A stretch of 64,000 nucleotides of DNA, taken from NCBI GenBank assembly GCA_017478225.1, contig JAFVDX010000011.1:26953-90952 (forward strand), written 5' to 3'. The translations under genes were made by a program, and so were the position numbers. Shown here piece after piece: positions 8,844 through 17,851 of this stretch; the stretch's first letter is position 1; the number at the start of each line of letters is the position of its first letter. This DNA is from Paludibacteraceae bacterium. GTDB lineage: Bacteria; Bacteroidota; Bacteroidia; Bacteroidales; Paludibacteraceae. The notes beneath the pieces are model-generated. The model saw only the letters and a program-made list of their open reading frames with translations. It was not told the DNA's origin and searched no databases.

Positions 8844-9635
8844 AAGTTCTATTTACTAATCGTTTTTTTATCCGCTTTTTTACCCTCAATAAGCGGCAAT
8901 GAGCGAGAGATGAGCGAGACAGTAAAGGTCAGGGGAGAGGTAATAGTCTCCACCAGAAACCTCAGACAGACCTTTGCCGAACTGGAAGAAGAGGCTCGCC
9001 AGGCAGCCAAACAAGAGGCAATAAAAAAGGTGTGTGGCGAACAAATAAGTATATGGGACCGAGCCGAAAGTTCTGCCTCAGGCGACTCCTTCAACACACT
9101 TACCGTCAATCGCACTACCGGAGAAATTGCAGACTTCGAAATCATCGAAGAAGGACATACACAATCGCTTGTAAGGGAAACCGAGATGATATTCTATTGT
9201 GTCGCCAAAGTAAAGGTGAAACGAGGTACTGATATCGACCCAAACTTCAAGGCAAAAGTAGAGGGCATAAAGAGTGCATATTATGTGGGCGAACTCTTAA
9301 AATTTATCGTAACCCCCTACAAAGACTGCTACTTAAAGATATTCAGTATTGCCTCAGGCAGAGGAGACTTATTATATCCCGACTACGATTACGATACTGT
9401 TGAGCAATTCAAAGCCAACAAGAAATATGCCTTCCCTATACTTAAAGAAATGGACTATCCGTTAGAGAAGAATGTTCCACAGCCTATTGAAAAGACTGAA
9501 TTAGTATTCGTATTCACCAAAGACGAATGTCCGTTTAATATTGACACTCACGACCCTCAGGAAATAGAACAATGGGTAGCAGGTATTCCTACTGACAGAA
9601 AATATATAGAATTTCGTGTGTTTGATGTAAAATAG
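8835..9635 (+). CDS. Exported DUF4384 domain protein
   Basis: This 266-residue protein has an N-terminal signal peptide (MKNKFYLLIVFLSAFLPSISG). The first half (ETVKVRGEVIVS... to about residue 120) is a charged region resembling secreted LPP20/FlgT-like N-domains (repeated Glu/Lys helices, EEARQAAKQEAIKKV). The second half carries the DUF4384 pattern (GELLKFIVTPYKDCYLKIFSIASGRGDLLYPDYDYD), a beta-rich domain often seen beside caspase-like peptidases. The WG-caspase gene starts 27 bases after its stop, so co-transcription is likely. A TTG at 8820 is an alternative start, but the ATG at 8835 gives a clean signal peptide. The molecular function is unknown. Confidence 0.75.
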   Translation: MKNKFYLLIVFLSAFLPSISGNEREMSETVKVRGEVIVSTRNLRQTFAELEEEARQAAKQEAIKKVCGEQISIWDRAESSASGDSFNTLTVNRTTGEIADFEIIEEGHTQSLVRETEMIFYCVAKVKVKRGTDIDPNFKAKVEGIKSAYYVGELLKFIVTPYKDCYLKIFSIASGRGDLLYPDYDYDTVEQFKANKKYAFPILKEMDYPLEKNVPQPIEKTELVFVFTKDECPFNIDTHDPQEIEQWVAGIPTDRKYIEFRVFDVK

Positions 9636-9662
9636 CAATCTATTACTAAACCTTTATTTGAT

Positions 9663-12600
9663 ATGAAGAGAACTTTCCTTTCTTTATTGTTTTTATCATT
9701 ATTGACCACTTCCCTAACAAGTGCACCTAAGGGAAATAACACTGCCGCTATTGAGAAGCAACTCAAAAGCAAGTATGGCATGGTGGTATATCACAAAGAT
9801 TTTAGTGGGTGGTATTTTATTAGTTATGACCGCAATGGTCAGACATACTACGGCATGTGTGACCCACAGGGTAATGTCATCGTTAAGGATGCAACCAAAT
9901 ACAAACAACACGATGTATATATTGAATTTTATCTCCTCAACAACGAGCAGAAATTGGTCCATGACCAATGGAAACAGGAGATGAAACAATATGAGAAGGC
10001 ATACGCTAAATATGCTCAGACAAGAGCAGAATACGAATCTAAACTTGCTAAATACAACGCAGATGTAGAGGCTGCCAAACAAGTGGCATTAGGCAAGTAC
10101 AATGAAGCACGGCAAATAGCCATACAACGCGCACAAGTAGCCAACTCATATAATAATCAAACATACAATACAGGCAATGTATGGGCAGATCTTGCAGGCA
10201 ATATAGCCAATGGTGCAGCCAAAATAGCCAATGTGGCTACTGCGGCAAACAGCGTGAAATACGAACCTTACGAGAAAGCAGAGTTAGCCGCACGCAATCT
10301 TACCACCCCACCCACAGCACCATATAATCCTGAACCTAAAAAACCCACCGAACCTTCCGACGGACACTATTGGAAAAGTTTCCTATTGAAACAACCTTCC
10401 TACTATTCCTATGTAGATTTTGCAGCACTCGATCAAAAAGGCTGTTATGCCGATGTGATGAAAAACGGCAAATACGGATTATTAGACTTCAACCTAAAAG
10501 AGGTGGTCGCTTGCACAAACAACGAGAAAGTAAAACAACAGACACTTATTGCATATAAACTTCAAAAAATTAAAGATAAAGGCAAAATAGGCTTGTTGGA
10601 TGGTGAAAGCAGAATGGTACTGCCATGTATATATGATGATATTACACTCACATCTGACAATTTATTATCATGCAAGAAAGGTGGTCTTTACGGAATATTT
10701 AACCAAAGCGGCAAACAAATTTTACCATGTCAATATCAGGAAATAACAAAAGAGCACAACTGCTACAAAGTTAAGAAACAAGGCAGTTATGGAATCACCA
10801 CCGCTGACGGCAAAGACTGGTATCCCTGCCGCTACGAGGAACTGAAAATTGTAATGGTCGAAAACAAACTCTTTCTTCAGGCCAAGCAGCATGCTCTTTG
10901 GGGGTTGTTTGACTTCAACACAGGCGTGAACATATTGCCGTATAACTTCAATGACATTAAATTGCTCACACAAAACTCAACAGGCTTTTTCTGGGTAAAG
11001 AAAGACAACAAATGCGGATTGTACTCCGGTGTGGGCACTATGCTTATACCATGCGAATACAGCAACATAGACTTGGTTACTTATCAACAAAAAGTATATG
11101 CACGGGTAACTAAAGCAGGCAAAATAGGGCTCTATGACGAAGACGGAAGCATGATTATTCCTGCTGAATATTCTGAAATAGTATATGACAAGTCCGAATT
11201 TCTAAGCGTTATTAAAGATGGCAAGAAAGGCATATATACTATATGGGGAGAGCCTCTGGTTGAATGTCTGTACTCAACAATAAAACACGACAGCAAAAAC
11301 AATTTGTTTATTTGTAGTGTAGGCAACGACATGACAATAGTTGATATGAACGGTAATCGCCTCTTCAATCCCGTACTTGCCGACCAACTTATTCCTCACG
11401 AAAAATACATTACTTTCAGTTATCGCAATCGCTATGGCACATTAGATTACAATGGAAATATACTTATTCCAGCCAAAAATGGAGAGAGATATATTCCTAA
11501 GAAAATGATTAAATATATTGTTAAAAACAATATAGATCAGATGAATCAAGCAGGCAAGGAACAATTAGAAAATGCAAGTGGCGACTTTAACAATAAGCGT
11601 CTTTTCCAACTCTCAAAACGCGAATCGTTCAGTTTCTACGCCCAGAATTATGTTGAGCGTTTGGTCAACGAATGGCAACGAAAAGGGGAATTTGAAAAGA
11701 CCGATGCATGGCGTATGCGTGTAAACAACGATACACGAACTCAACAAGTATATAACCTCACTAAGCAGGCACAAGACGAATATATAGACAAACATGCCAA
11801 AAGACTTCCACAGGATGTAATTACTATAGTTGGTCAATACGACCCGGACAACGAGACCTATCGACTACACTCAAGTAATTTGGACAAAGATATGTTGGTT
11901 CCTGTACCTGAAAATGAAGCGTCCAACTTCCGCCAAGAATTGGCATCGGCTGTGAAAAAACCTACATACTTCATAGAAGACGACAAACTCTCTATAGCAG
12001 AATATCAATTCCTTATGCCTAACGGCAAAATCTACAAATACAGCAATCAGGCATCACTTACATATAATATCGCTCAGGTAGAGTATAACTTCGACGCTAT
12101 CAATGTTGATGTGTCGGCTTTAGGCGGCTCACACGCAGGCAAACAAACAATCTCTACCTCACAGATTGCAATCGGCAGAGCAGATGTGGACATACAAATA
12201 CCCGTTACCTCAACCACACAAGAAAACACTTTTGTAGTGATTTTTGCCAATCAGGAATATGAAGATGCACCTTCTGTAGAATTTGCATTTAATGACGGAT
12301 CTATTTTTAATGAATATTGCGTAAAGACATTGGGTATTCCGAAAGAAAACATACATTTCCGCAAAAACGCAACTATTGGTAATATGCGACAAGAAATCAG
12401 ATGGATAAGAGAAGAAATCGCAGGAAATGAATTATTTGCTGATAAAGCCAAATTTATCATCTATTACACAGGACACGGTATTCCCGACGAGCGCACCGGC
12501 TCCACTTACCTGTTGCCTAAAGATGGTGTAGTTACCGACATCACCAACTCCGGGTTTAAAATATCTGACTTATATAACACCTTCGCCGACATCAATAACG

Positions 12601-12968
12601 AGTGCGTCATATTCTTAGATGCTTGTTTCAGCGGACAGACCAAATCGGGTGCCACACTTACACAAACAAGGGCTGTAGGAAAAACTATCAATCGCGGACA
12701 ACCCAAAGGCAACTGCGTCGTATTCAGTGCCTCATCTAACAACGAAGTAGCACATCAATATAAATCAAAAGGACATGGTCTTTTTACTTATTGGCTACTC
12801 AAAAAACTACAAGATTCTAAAGGAGAGACCAATTTCGGAAGCCTCTTTGAATTTGTTAAAACAAAAGTAGGCAGAACATCATCCATAGAAATCAAAAAAT
12901 CACAGACACCTACTATTTCTTATAGTCCACAGGCAACTAACAACTGGAAAACAAGAAAGTTAAAATAA
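9663..12968 (+). CDS. Exported WG-repeat protein with C-terminal caspase-like (C14) domain
   Basis: This is an 1101-residue multidomain protein. A signal peptide (residues 1-20) is followed by a short domain, an Ala/Lys/Glu-rich coiled region (~100-200) and a Pro-rich linker (~210-235). At least eight WG-type repeats lie at residues ~265-605, each of the form GxxGLxDxxGxxxLPCxYxxI. A helical/beta linker domain (~640-850) comes next. A caspase fold spans ~855-1090, with the catalytic pair visible as His938 (YYTGHG) and Cys988 (FLDACFSG), so the protease should be active. WG repeats are thought to be binding modules. The signal peptide places it outside the cytoplasm. Its partner may be the preceding DUF4384 protein. 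Neither substrate nor role is known. Confidence 0.88.
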   Translation: MKRTFLSLLFLSLLTTSLTSAPKGNNTAAIEKQLKSKYGMVVYHKDFSGWYFISYDRNGQTYYGMCDPQGNVIVKDATKYKQHDVYIEFYLLNNEQKLVHDQWKQEMKQYEKAYAKYAQTRAEYESKLAKYNADVEAAKQVALGKYNEARQIAIQRAQVANSYNNQTYNTGNVWADLAGNIANGAAKIANVATAANSVKYEPYEKAELAARNLTTPPTAPYNPEPKKPTEPSDGHYWKSFLLKQPSYYSYVDFAALDQKGCYADVMKNGKYGLLDFNLKEVVACTNNEKVKQQTLIAYKLQKIKDKGKIGLLDGESRMVLPCIYDDITLTSDNLLSCKKGGLYGIFNQSGKQILPCQYQEITKEHNCYKVKKQGSYGITTADGKDWYPCRYEELKIVMVENKLFLQAKQHALWGLFDFNTGVNILPYNFNDIKLLTQNSTGFFWVKKDNKCGLYSGVGTMLIPCEYSNIDLVTYQQKVYARVTKAGKIGLYDEDGSMIIPAEYSEIVYDKSEFLSVIKDGKKGIYTIWGEPLVECLYSTIKHDSKNNLFICSVGNDMTIVDMNGNRLFNPVLADQLIPHEKYITFSYRNRYGTLDYNGNILIPAKNGERYIPKKMIKYIVKNNIDQMNQAGKEQLENASGDFNNKRLFQLSKRESFSFYAQNYVERLVNEWQRKGEFEKTDAWRMRVNNDTRTQQVYNLTKQAQDEYIDKHAKRLPQDVITIVGQYDPDNETYRLHSSNLDKDMLVPVPENEASNFRQELASAVKKPTYFIEDDKLSIAEYQFLMPNGKIYKYSNQASLTYNIAQVEYNFDAINVDVSALGGSHAGKQTISTSQIAIGRADVDIQIPVTSTTQENTFVVIFANQEYEDAPSVEFAFNDGSIFNEYCVKTLGIPKENIHFRKNATIGNMRQEIRWIREEIAGNELFADKAKFIIYYTGHGIPDERTGSTYLLPKDGVVTDITNSGFKISDLYNTFADINNECVIFLDACFSGQTKSGATLTQTRAVGKTINRGQPKGNCVVFSASSNNEVAHQYKSKGHGLFTYWLLKKLQDSKGETNFGSLFEFVKTKVGRTSSIEIKKSQTPTISYSPQATNNWKTRKLK

Positions 12969-12998
12969 TCGGACTTTAACAGTATATACTAATAGTCA

Positions 12999-13757
12999 AT
13001 GAAAATAGTATTTATAGGAGCGGGAAATTTAGCAAGCAGCGTTGCCCCGGCGCTTCAAAAAGCAGGTCAACATATCATTCAAATATATAGCCGCACAACT
13101 GCTTCAGCACAACAACTCGCCACAATATTAAATTGCGATTTTACTACCTCCGCCGATAGCATAAGACAAGATGCTGACATCTATATCTATGCTATAACAG
13201 ACAAAAATTATCCTATTGATATTGTTGGTTCACGCCAAGCCCTGCATCTTCTCACTTCTGGTTCTGTGCCATATACAGCCTTGCGAGGAGCGCAACATGC
13301 AGGAATATTTTACCCTTTTCAGACTTTCAGCAAAGTTCAACCCGTCAGCAATTTTCAGGATGTTCCAATACTTATAGAAGCAAGCGACAATCAATCCTTA
13401 CTCAAAACCGAGGAATTGGCACATTGCCTATCAGAAAAAATATATAAGAGTACCTCTGAAAGCCGAGCACGACTGCATCTGGCAGGTGTACTCGCCAACA
13501 ATTTTACCAATTGCCTTTATGCACTCGCCAATGAACAACTTGAGAAAGCAGACTTACCTTTTGATATTTTGCTACCACTCATCGACGAGACCGCTCACAA
13601 AGTACATTTAACTACTCCACGACAGGCGCAAACAGGTCCTGCACGCCGAGGAGATACTGATGTCATGCAAAAGCAATTAAATCTTATGCCTCAAGAACTA
13701 AAAGAAATTTATACCATTCTGTCGGACAATATCATTAAAAACAGCAATAAACTATAG
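12999..13757 (+). CDS. Rossmann-fold DUF2520 protein (F420/NADP oxidoreductase-like)
   Basis: This 252-residue protein has an N-terminal NAD(P)-binding Rossmann motif (MKIVFIGAGNLASSVAPAL) and the C-terminal helical domain typical of DUF2520. The C-terminal half includes the conserved LHLAGVLANNFTNCLYALA helix and the TGPARRGDTDVM segment near residue 215, both characteristic of the family. Members resemble 6-phosphogluconate dehydrogenase-type reductases, but no substrate is known. It is cytoplasmic. It lies 30 bases after the caspase gene and 61 before trmN6, so it may be read from the same transcript, though a functional link is not evident. Confidence 0.85.
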   Translation: MKIVFIGAGNLASSVAPALQKAGQHIIQIYSRTTASAQQLATILNCDFTTSADSIRQDADIYIYAITDKNYPIDIVGSRQALHLLTSGSVPYTALRGAQHAGIFYPFQTFSKVQPVSNFQDVPILIEASDNQSLLKTEELAHCLSEKIYKSTSESRARLHLAGVLANNFTNCLYALANEQLEKADLPFDILLPLIDETAHKVHLTTPRQAQTGPARRGDTDVMQKQLNLMPQELKEIYTILSDNIIKNSNKL

Positions 13758-13818
13758 AGATATAGGCCTTAAATATTATAAGTAATTAGCACAACCATCT
13801 CACAAAATAAACAACACT

Positions 13819-14598
13819 ATGCCCTTTCAGTTCAAGCAATTCTCAGTAGAAGATAAGGGGTGCGCTATGAAAGTAGGCACCGACGGAGTATTGCTGGGGG
13901 CATGGGCTGGGGCTGAACGGCAGAAAGAAATTCTGCAAACTACTTCCATCAATATTTTAGATATAGGCACAGGCAGCGGATTGATAGCACTTATGCTCGC
14001 GCAACGATTTCCAAACGCTTCAATCACCGCCATTGACATCGACTCATCTGCCGCCTCGCAGGCTGAGAAAAATTTCCTTGCTTCTCCTTGGGCAGAACGA
14101 CTACACTGCAAACATTGTTCGTTAAGTGACCTTTTTTTTCAAAATAACATATCCAGCACACCCCCCACATCGTTTGACATGATTGTGAGCAACCCGCCCT
14201 ACTTTGAAAACTCACTAAAGACACCATCACTTGCTCGTACTACTGCACGACATACCGATACTCTCTCATACGAGCAACTTATTGAGATTTCCAATAACCT
14301 ACTCTCCTTTAACGGCATACTTTCACTTATCTTACCTGCATGGGAAGAAAAACATATCTTGCAACTTGCTAAACAGAACTCTCTCTTCCTAAACAGAATT
14401 TGCTACATTCATGGTGTTGAGCATAAACCCGTCAAAAGAATTATGTTAGAACTCATGCATGATCGGTCTGCAAATACCACTACTACGCCACCCTTAGCGG
14501 TAAACACCGCTATAAAACAAACCTACCTTGTCCTACAGGACAAGGCAGGCAAAAGAAGCATGCAATACTCTATGCTCACGCAGGATTTTTACTTATAA
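13819..14598 (+). CDS. trmN6: tRNA1(Val) (adenine(37)-N6)-methyltransferase
   Basis: TrmN6 (YfiC) methylates N6 of A37 in tRNA-Val. The 259-residue protein opens with the family signature FKQFSVEDKGCAMKVGTDGVLLGAW. The SAM motif I follows (ILDIGTGSGLIALMLAQ), then the acidic motif (ITAIDIDSSA) and the N6-adenine catalytic NPPYF at about residue 130. The C-terminus is full length. Its TAA at 14596-14598 and the stop of the opposite-strand lipoprotein (14593-14595) together form TTATAA, so the two genes overlap tail to tail by six bases with no terminator between them. Confidence 0.92.
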   Translation: MPFQFKQFSVEDKGCAMKVGTDGVLLGAWAGAERQKEILQTTSINILDIGTGSGLIALMLAQRFPNASITAIDIDSSAASQAEKNFLASPWAERLHCKHCSLSDLFFQNNISSTPPTSFDMIVSNPPYFENSLKTPSLARTTARHTDTLSYEQLIEISNNLLSFNGILSLILPAWEEKHILQLAKQNSLFLNRICYIHGVEHKPVKRIMLELMHDRSANTTTTPPLAVNTAIKQTYLVLQDKAGKRSMQYSMLTQDFYL

Positions 14599-16413
14599 CC
14601 CCTTCCATAACATTATCTCTTTATAATTGTGGTTAGGTTTCCCTAATTCCTTTGTTTGCATGCCTATCTTTGTATTCGTCACTTTCTTAGGCATTGATTC
14701 AGGCGTATATGTAGAAGAAGTCTTGGTTAATGTTACTTGGATATAATCATTGAACCAACCATAGTCAGAACTATTACTAACATTCTCATAATAGTAACTC
14801 ATGCCATTTGCATAGTAGCCATCAGAAGAAGAGGTATTTGCCGCTCCTAATACCAAATTTCCACTGGTATTAAATCTTAACCATGCCTCACCCGAACCAT
14901 CATATCCATTGCCTGATACTATTAAATAAGTATTAGTTGTTGTATAATATATTGGATAAAATCTCGCAAGATATTTTTTACTGGGATCGGTTGTAAAATA
15001 GAAAGTTCTACTTGTAAATGCCCAACCGCTATATAATTTAATGCAATCATACGCTTCGCTATATTCTCCCATTGCTGTTAGATAAGGATGATCTGTACCA
15101 AATAACAACCCTTCTACTGCTACCCACTGAGTTCCGGTGTTGTTATTCGTAAATGTATATATTCCTACTCCCGTCCAACTTTCATATTCATTACTATTAG
15201 CATTGTATGCGCTGCAACTATATGTACCCAGAAACTTATCTAATCCTGTAGAACTGCCACCACCACCCGAAGAGAGTGTCGTGAAACTGAATGTTACAGA
15301 ATAAGCAACCGGGGCACCAGCATATTGAGTAGCAGCAACAGCACGATAATAATATTTAGTGTTTGCATTAAGTCCGGTAATATTATAAGTAAAAATTCCA
15401 CTTGGATAATCGTATTTATATTGATAATCAGTGTGCTTTACTATATTATTCATATTCATATCAGTTGCTATTTCTATCATTGCACCATACAACAGTTCTG
15501 AAGCATTTGCCAAATTGGCTTCAATAGTAACACTTGTTGCCGCTACATTATAGTGAGACATAAATATATTAAGATCAATGTTTTCTGTTGATGAATTGTC
15601 GCTACCATCACTTAATGTAGTAAATGTCTTGGTATCAGTATATATTGTGCCCTCAGCAGTAGTGAAATATGCCCTATAATAATAAACACTAGAAGGTGTT
15701 AATGATGTAAACCTACCTGTCATTGTTTTTGTTCCACTCCACGACTGAACTTTGCTTTGCTCATAATATATTTTCTTATCATTTTGGCTGATGGTTGGAT
15801 TAGTAACTGACGACGAACAAATAAAACCTACTTCAGTTAGTTTGCCGACCGCAGCAGAACCTATTGTTATATTTCCACTCACACTTGCCGAATTTGTAGT
15901 TACATTGGTCGCATCGTTCATGCCAATTGTTATATTACTATCTCCTTCGCCCGACGAGCCATTTCCGCCACCATTATTGCCGCCGCTACTTTTACCGGTA
16001 GTGAAAGTCATCACATCACTCATTATTGTACCATATTTGTTTTTGATATAAGTACGGGCGTAGTAGGTAGTGTTGGCCTTCAAATCACTTACTTCAACCA
16101 ACAAATTACTATAATTATATTCTTTTCTGCTCCAATAAGAACCTGAATTACCTTCTTCATCATATTTTACTTCTTTTTTGTTATCATTTGATGAAGGCGT
16201 CTTGTCTTTATCGGAATAATAAACACCATATTCAGATATAGTTGTCGGTATATCAACACTATTTTTTTGATTTAGCACAACTACTCGAAAAGATGCATTT
16301 GTACCTGAAACCACAGGATCAACAGCATCTAAAGAAACTATGTATTCCATGTCTTTCTCCCTGCATCCTACAAGCAACATAGTTGCTACTAATATGTATA
16401 TAATCTTTTTCAT
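14593..16413 (-). CDS. Surface lipoprotein with fibronectin type III-like repeats
   Basis: This 606-residue lipoprotein has signal MKKIIYILVATMLLVGC and lipidated Cys17. Three beta-sandwich, FN3-like repeats follow, each ending in a similar strand set (NTTYYARTYIKNKYGTIMS..TFTT, SSVYYYRAYFTTAEGTIYT..TFTT, NTKYYYRAVAATQYAGAPV..SFTT). Gly/Ser-rich linkers (GGNNGGGNGSSGEG, SSGGGGSS) separate them. The last ~210 residues form a distinct Tyr/Gly/Ser-rich beta domain I do not recognise. It is the last gene of a tight three-gene set (2 bases after the upstream stop). The likely role is surface binding or adhesion; this is inference from architecture. Confidence 0.75.
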   Translation of the reverse strand: MKKIIYILVATMLLVGCREKDMEYIVSLDAVDPVVSGTNASFRVVVLNQKNSVDIPTTISEYGVYYSDKDKTPSSNDNKKEVKYDEEGNSGSYWSRKEYNYSNLLVEVSDLKANTTYYARTYIKNKYGTIMSDVMTFTTGKSSGGNNGGGNGSSGEGDSNITIGMNDATNVTTNSASVSGNITIGSAAVGKLTEVGFICSSSVTNPTISQNDKKIYYEQSKVQSWSGTKTMTGRFTSLTPSSVYYYRAYFTTAEGTIYTDTKTFTTLSDGSDNSSTENIDLNIFMSHYNVAATSVTIEANLANASELLYGAMIEIATDMNMNNIVKHTDYQYKYDYPSGIFTYNITGLNANTKYYYRAVAATQYAGAPVAYSVTFSFTTLSSGGGGSSTGLDKFLGTYSCSAYNANSNEYESWTGVGIYTFTNNNTGTQWVAVEGLLFGTDHPYLTAMGEYSEAYDCIKLYSGWAFTSRTFYFTTDPSKKYLARFYPIYYTTTNTYLIVSGNGYDGSGEAWLRFNTSGNLVLGAANTSSSDGYYANGMSYYYENVSNSSDYGWFNDYIQVTLTKTSSTYTPESMPKKVTNTKIGMQTKELGKPNHNYKEIMLWKGL

Positions 16414-16415
16414 AG

Positions 16416-17057
16416 TTATTCTGATTTTTTAGTTTTGAATGTATATCCTATACCTATTTTTAGTTCATGTTGAGGTTCCGAACCAACCATCATACAATAC
16501 GCCGCCGAGAGAGTAAAACCTTTTATATTTCCTTGCACACCTACTTCCCAAAGAAATGCATTACCTATTGATTGATAGTCGTTGTAGCCACCTCTGGGCA
16601 TCCGCACCCAATCTCCACCTGCAATCTGACGAGTAACAGTGCGGTAGGCATACCCCACACCGGCATACAAATATATAGGTGCTACCATACGAACTATTGC
16701 ACCAGCGCTAAAAGATATGCGGTTGTTAGATATTTTATCGGTATAAAACGGATATACATCGTCTATCATATTTTGGTAATTGGCCTCATATTGATAACCA
16801 TAGTGCATACCGGTACCAAGCATCATACTGGCATACCAACCAAACAACTTAACTTGACCATAGGTAACACCAAACGAATTCAAATAAGGCTTGCCAAAAC
16901 CGGCACCATAGTGGAATAATATAAACTGCTCCCACTCATATACATTTTTCTTCTTAACCTTCTCATTTTTCAACTCAATACCCGTATAATTGAAGGTTTG
17001 AGCCTCAGAGAGCATAAAACCACATAAACATAATGCTATCAAAATATATCTTTTCAT
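16416..17057 (-). CDS. Outer-membrane beta-barrel-like protein
   Basis: This 213-residue exported protein has a signal peptide (MKRYILIALCLCGFMLSEA). The mature chain alternates aromatic and polar residues in strand-like runs (FILFHYGAGFGKPYLNSFGV, LFGWYASMMLGTGMHYGYQY, YLYAGVGYAYRTVTRQ) and ends with a strand rich in Gly and aromatics (IGIGYTFKTKKSE). This pattern indicates a small beta-barrel in the outer membrane. It sits 12 bases after the 192-residue gene and 2 before the FN3 lipoprotein, so the three are probably one operon and may form a surface complex. The specific function is unknown. Confidence 0.65.
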   Translation of the reverse strand: MKRYILIALCLCGFMLSEAQTFNYTGIELKNEKVKKKNVYEWEQFILFHYGAGFGKPYLNSFGVTYGQVKLFGWYASMMLGTGMHYGYQYEANYQNMIDDVYPFYTDKISNNRISFSAGAIVRMVAPIYLYAGVGYAYRTVTRQIAGGDWVRMPRGGYNDYQSIGNAFLWEVGVQGNIKGFTLSAAYCMMVGSEPQHELKIGIGYTFKTKKSE

Positions 17058-17069
17058 AGTCGTAATGGT

Positions 17070-17648
17070 TTAATTGCGTTTAACCTCTTCTATCTGCTCT
17101 GTCGTCTCTATCTTCTTATTATTGATAATCATTTCTTTGGGCTTATGTTCTACAATTCTTCCATCCAATTTAATAAGAGTTGAGTCTGCGGCTTGCAAAT
17201 TGCGGAAATTAGTATAGACAGCGGGGTACCCCTTGATTTTCACCTCAATATTCATTTTGTTGGCATTACTCGACACTGTGGTAACACTATATATAGGTGA
17301 TACAATAAGCGATGCCCTCTCATGATCAATAAACTCAAAAAGAGCCTGTGCCTTCAATTCCTCAATCTTGGTTTTGATGTAATTTTCCAAACGCGTCATA
17401 TACTTGTCTTCATCTTCTTTCTGACGCATATCAGGAATTATAATAGAACCTTGCATTGTATAGTCAGTAGGTGTATTTTTCATCACCTTCAACTCTGACA
17501 CCAACGGCACTACGAACATATTACCATTGTTGGTCATTTGAGTGGCTTCAAACTTACTTACAGATGCACCTTGTATAGCAGAAGAAGTCTGAGCACTTGC
17601 AACCGACACTAATAGTGTTGCTGCAAAGAAAAGTAAAATCTTTTTCAT
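17070..17648 (-). CDS. Exported hypothetical protein, first gene of surface operon
   Basis: This 192-residue protein has a signal peptide (MKKILLFFAATLLVSVASAQ). I do not recognise the family. Visible features are a beta-rich middle (MFVVPLVSELKVM), a charged helix (EDKYMTRLENYIKTKIEELKAQ) and a SIYSVTT-like strand region, resembling small periplasmic proteins of Bacteroidota that accompany surface lipoproteins. It leads a tight operon with the beta-barrel and FN3 lipoprotein genes. No consensus promoter could be found directly upstream, where the terminator of sppA lies. Confidence 0.6.
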   Translation of the reverse strand: MKKILLFFAATLLVSVASAQTSSAIQGASVSKFEATQMTNNGNMFVVPLVSELKVMKNTPTDYTMQGSIIIPDMRQKEDEDKYMTRLENYIKTKIEELKAQALFEFIDHERASLIVSPIYSVTTVSSNANKMNIEVKIKGYPAVYTNFRNLQAADSTLIKLDGRIVEHKPKEMIINNKKIETTEQIEEVKRN

Positions 17649-17711
17649 ACGATTATTGTTTTTTAGGTTTATAATAATAGTCTCAGTTACTAAAATTTCC
17701 TATTAAAACAC

Positions 17712-17744
17712 ATAGTGGCAGACGCATAAAGCATCTGCCACTAT
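17712..17744 (-). terminator. Hairpin terminator of sppA
   Basis: The inverted repeat ATAGTGGCAGA/TCTGCCACTAT (11 bp, 11-base loop, extendable with a G-U pair) lies about 110 bases past the sppA stop. On the minus strand it is followed by GTGTTTTAAT, a short U-rich tract. It separates sppA from the next operon on the same strand. Confidence 0.75.
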
Positions 17745-17851
17745 ATTGTGGATATTAAATCTTTTTGCTATATACACTGCCAAAGATTTGTACAGCGCGC
17801 ACAATGGGAGGGGGATTATATTGATTATTAGTGATATACATCATCGTTTGA

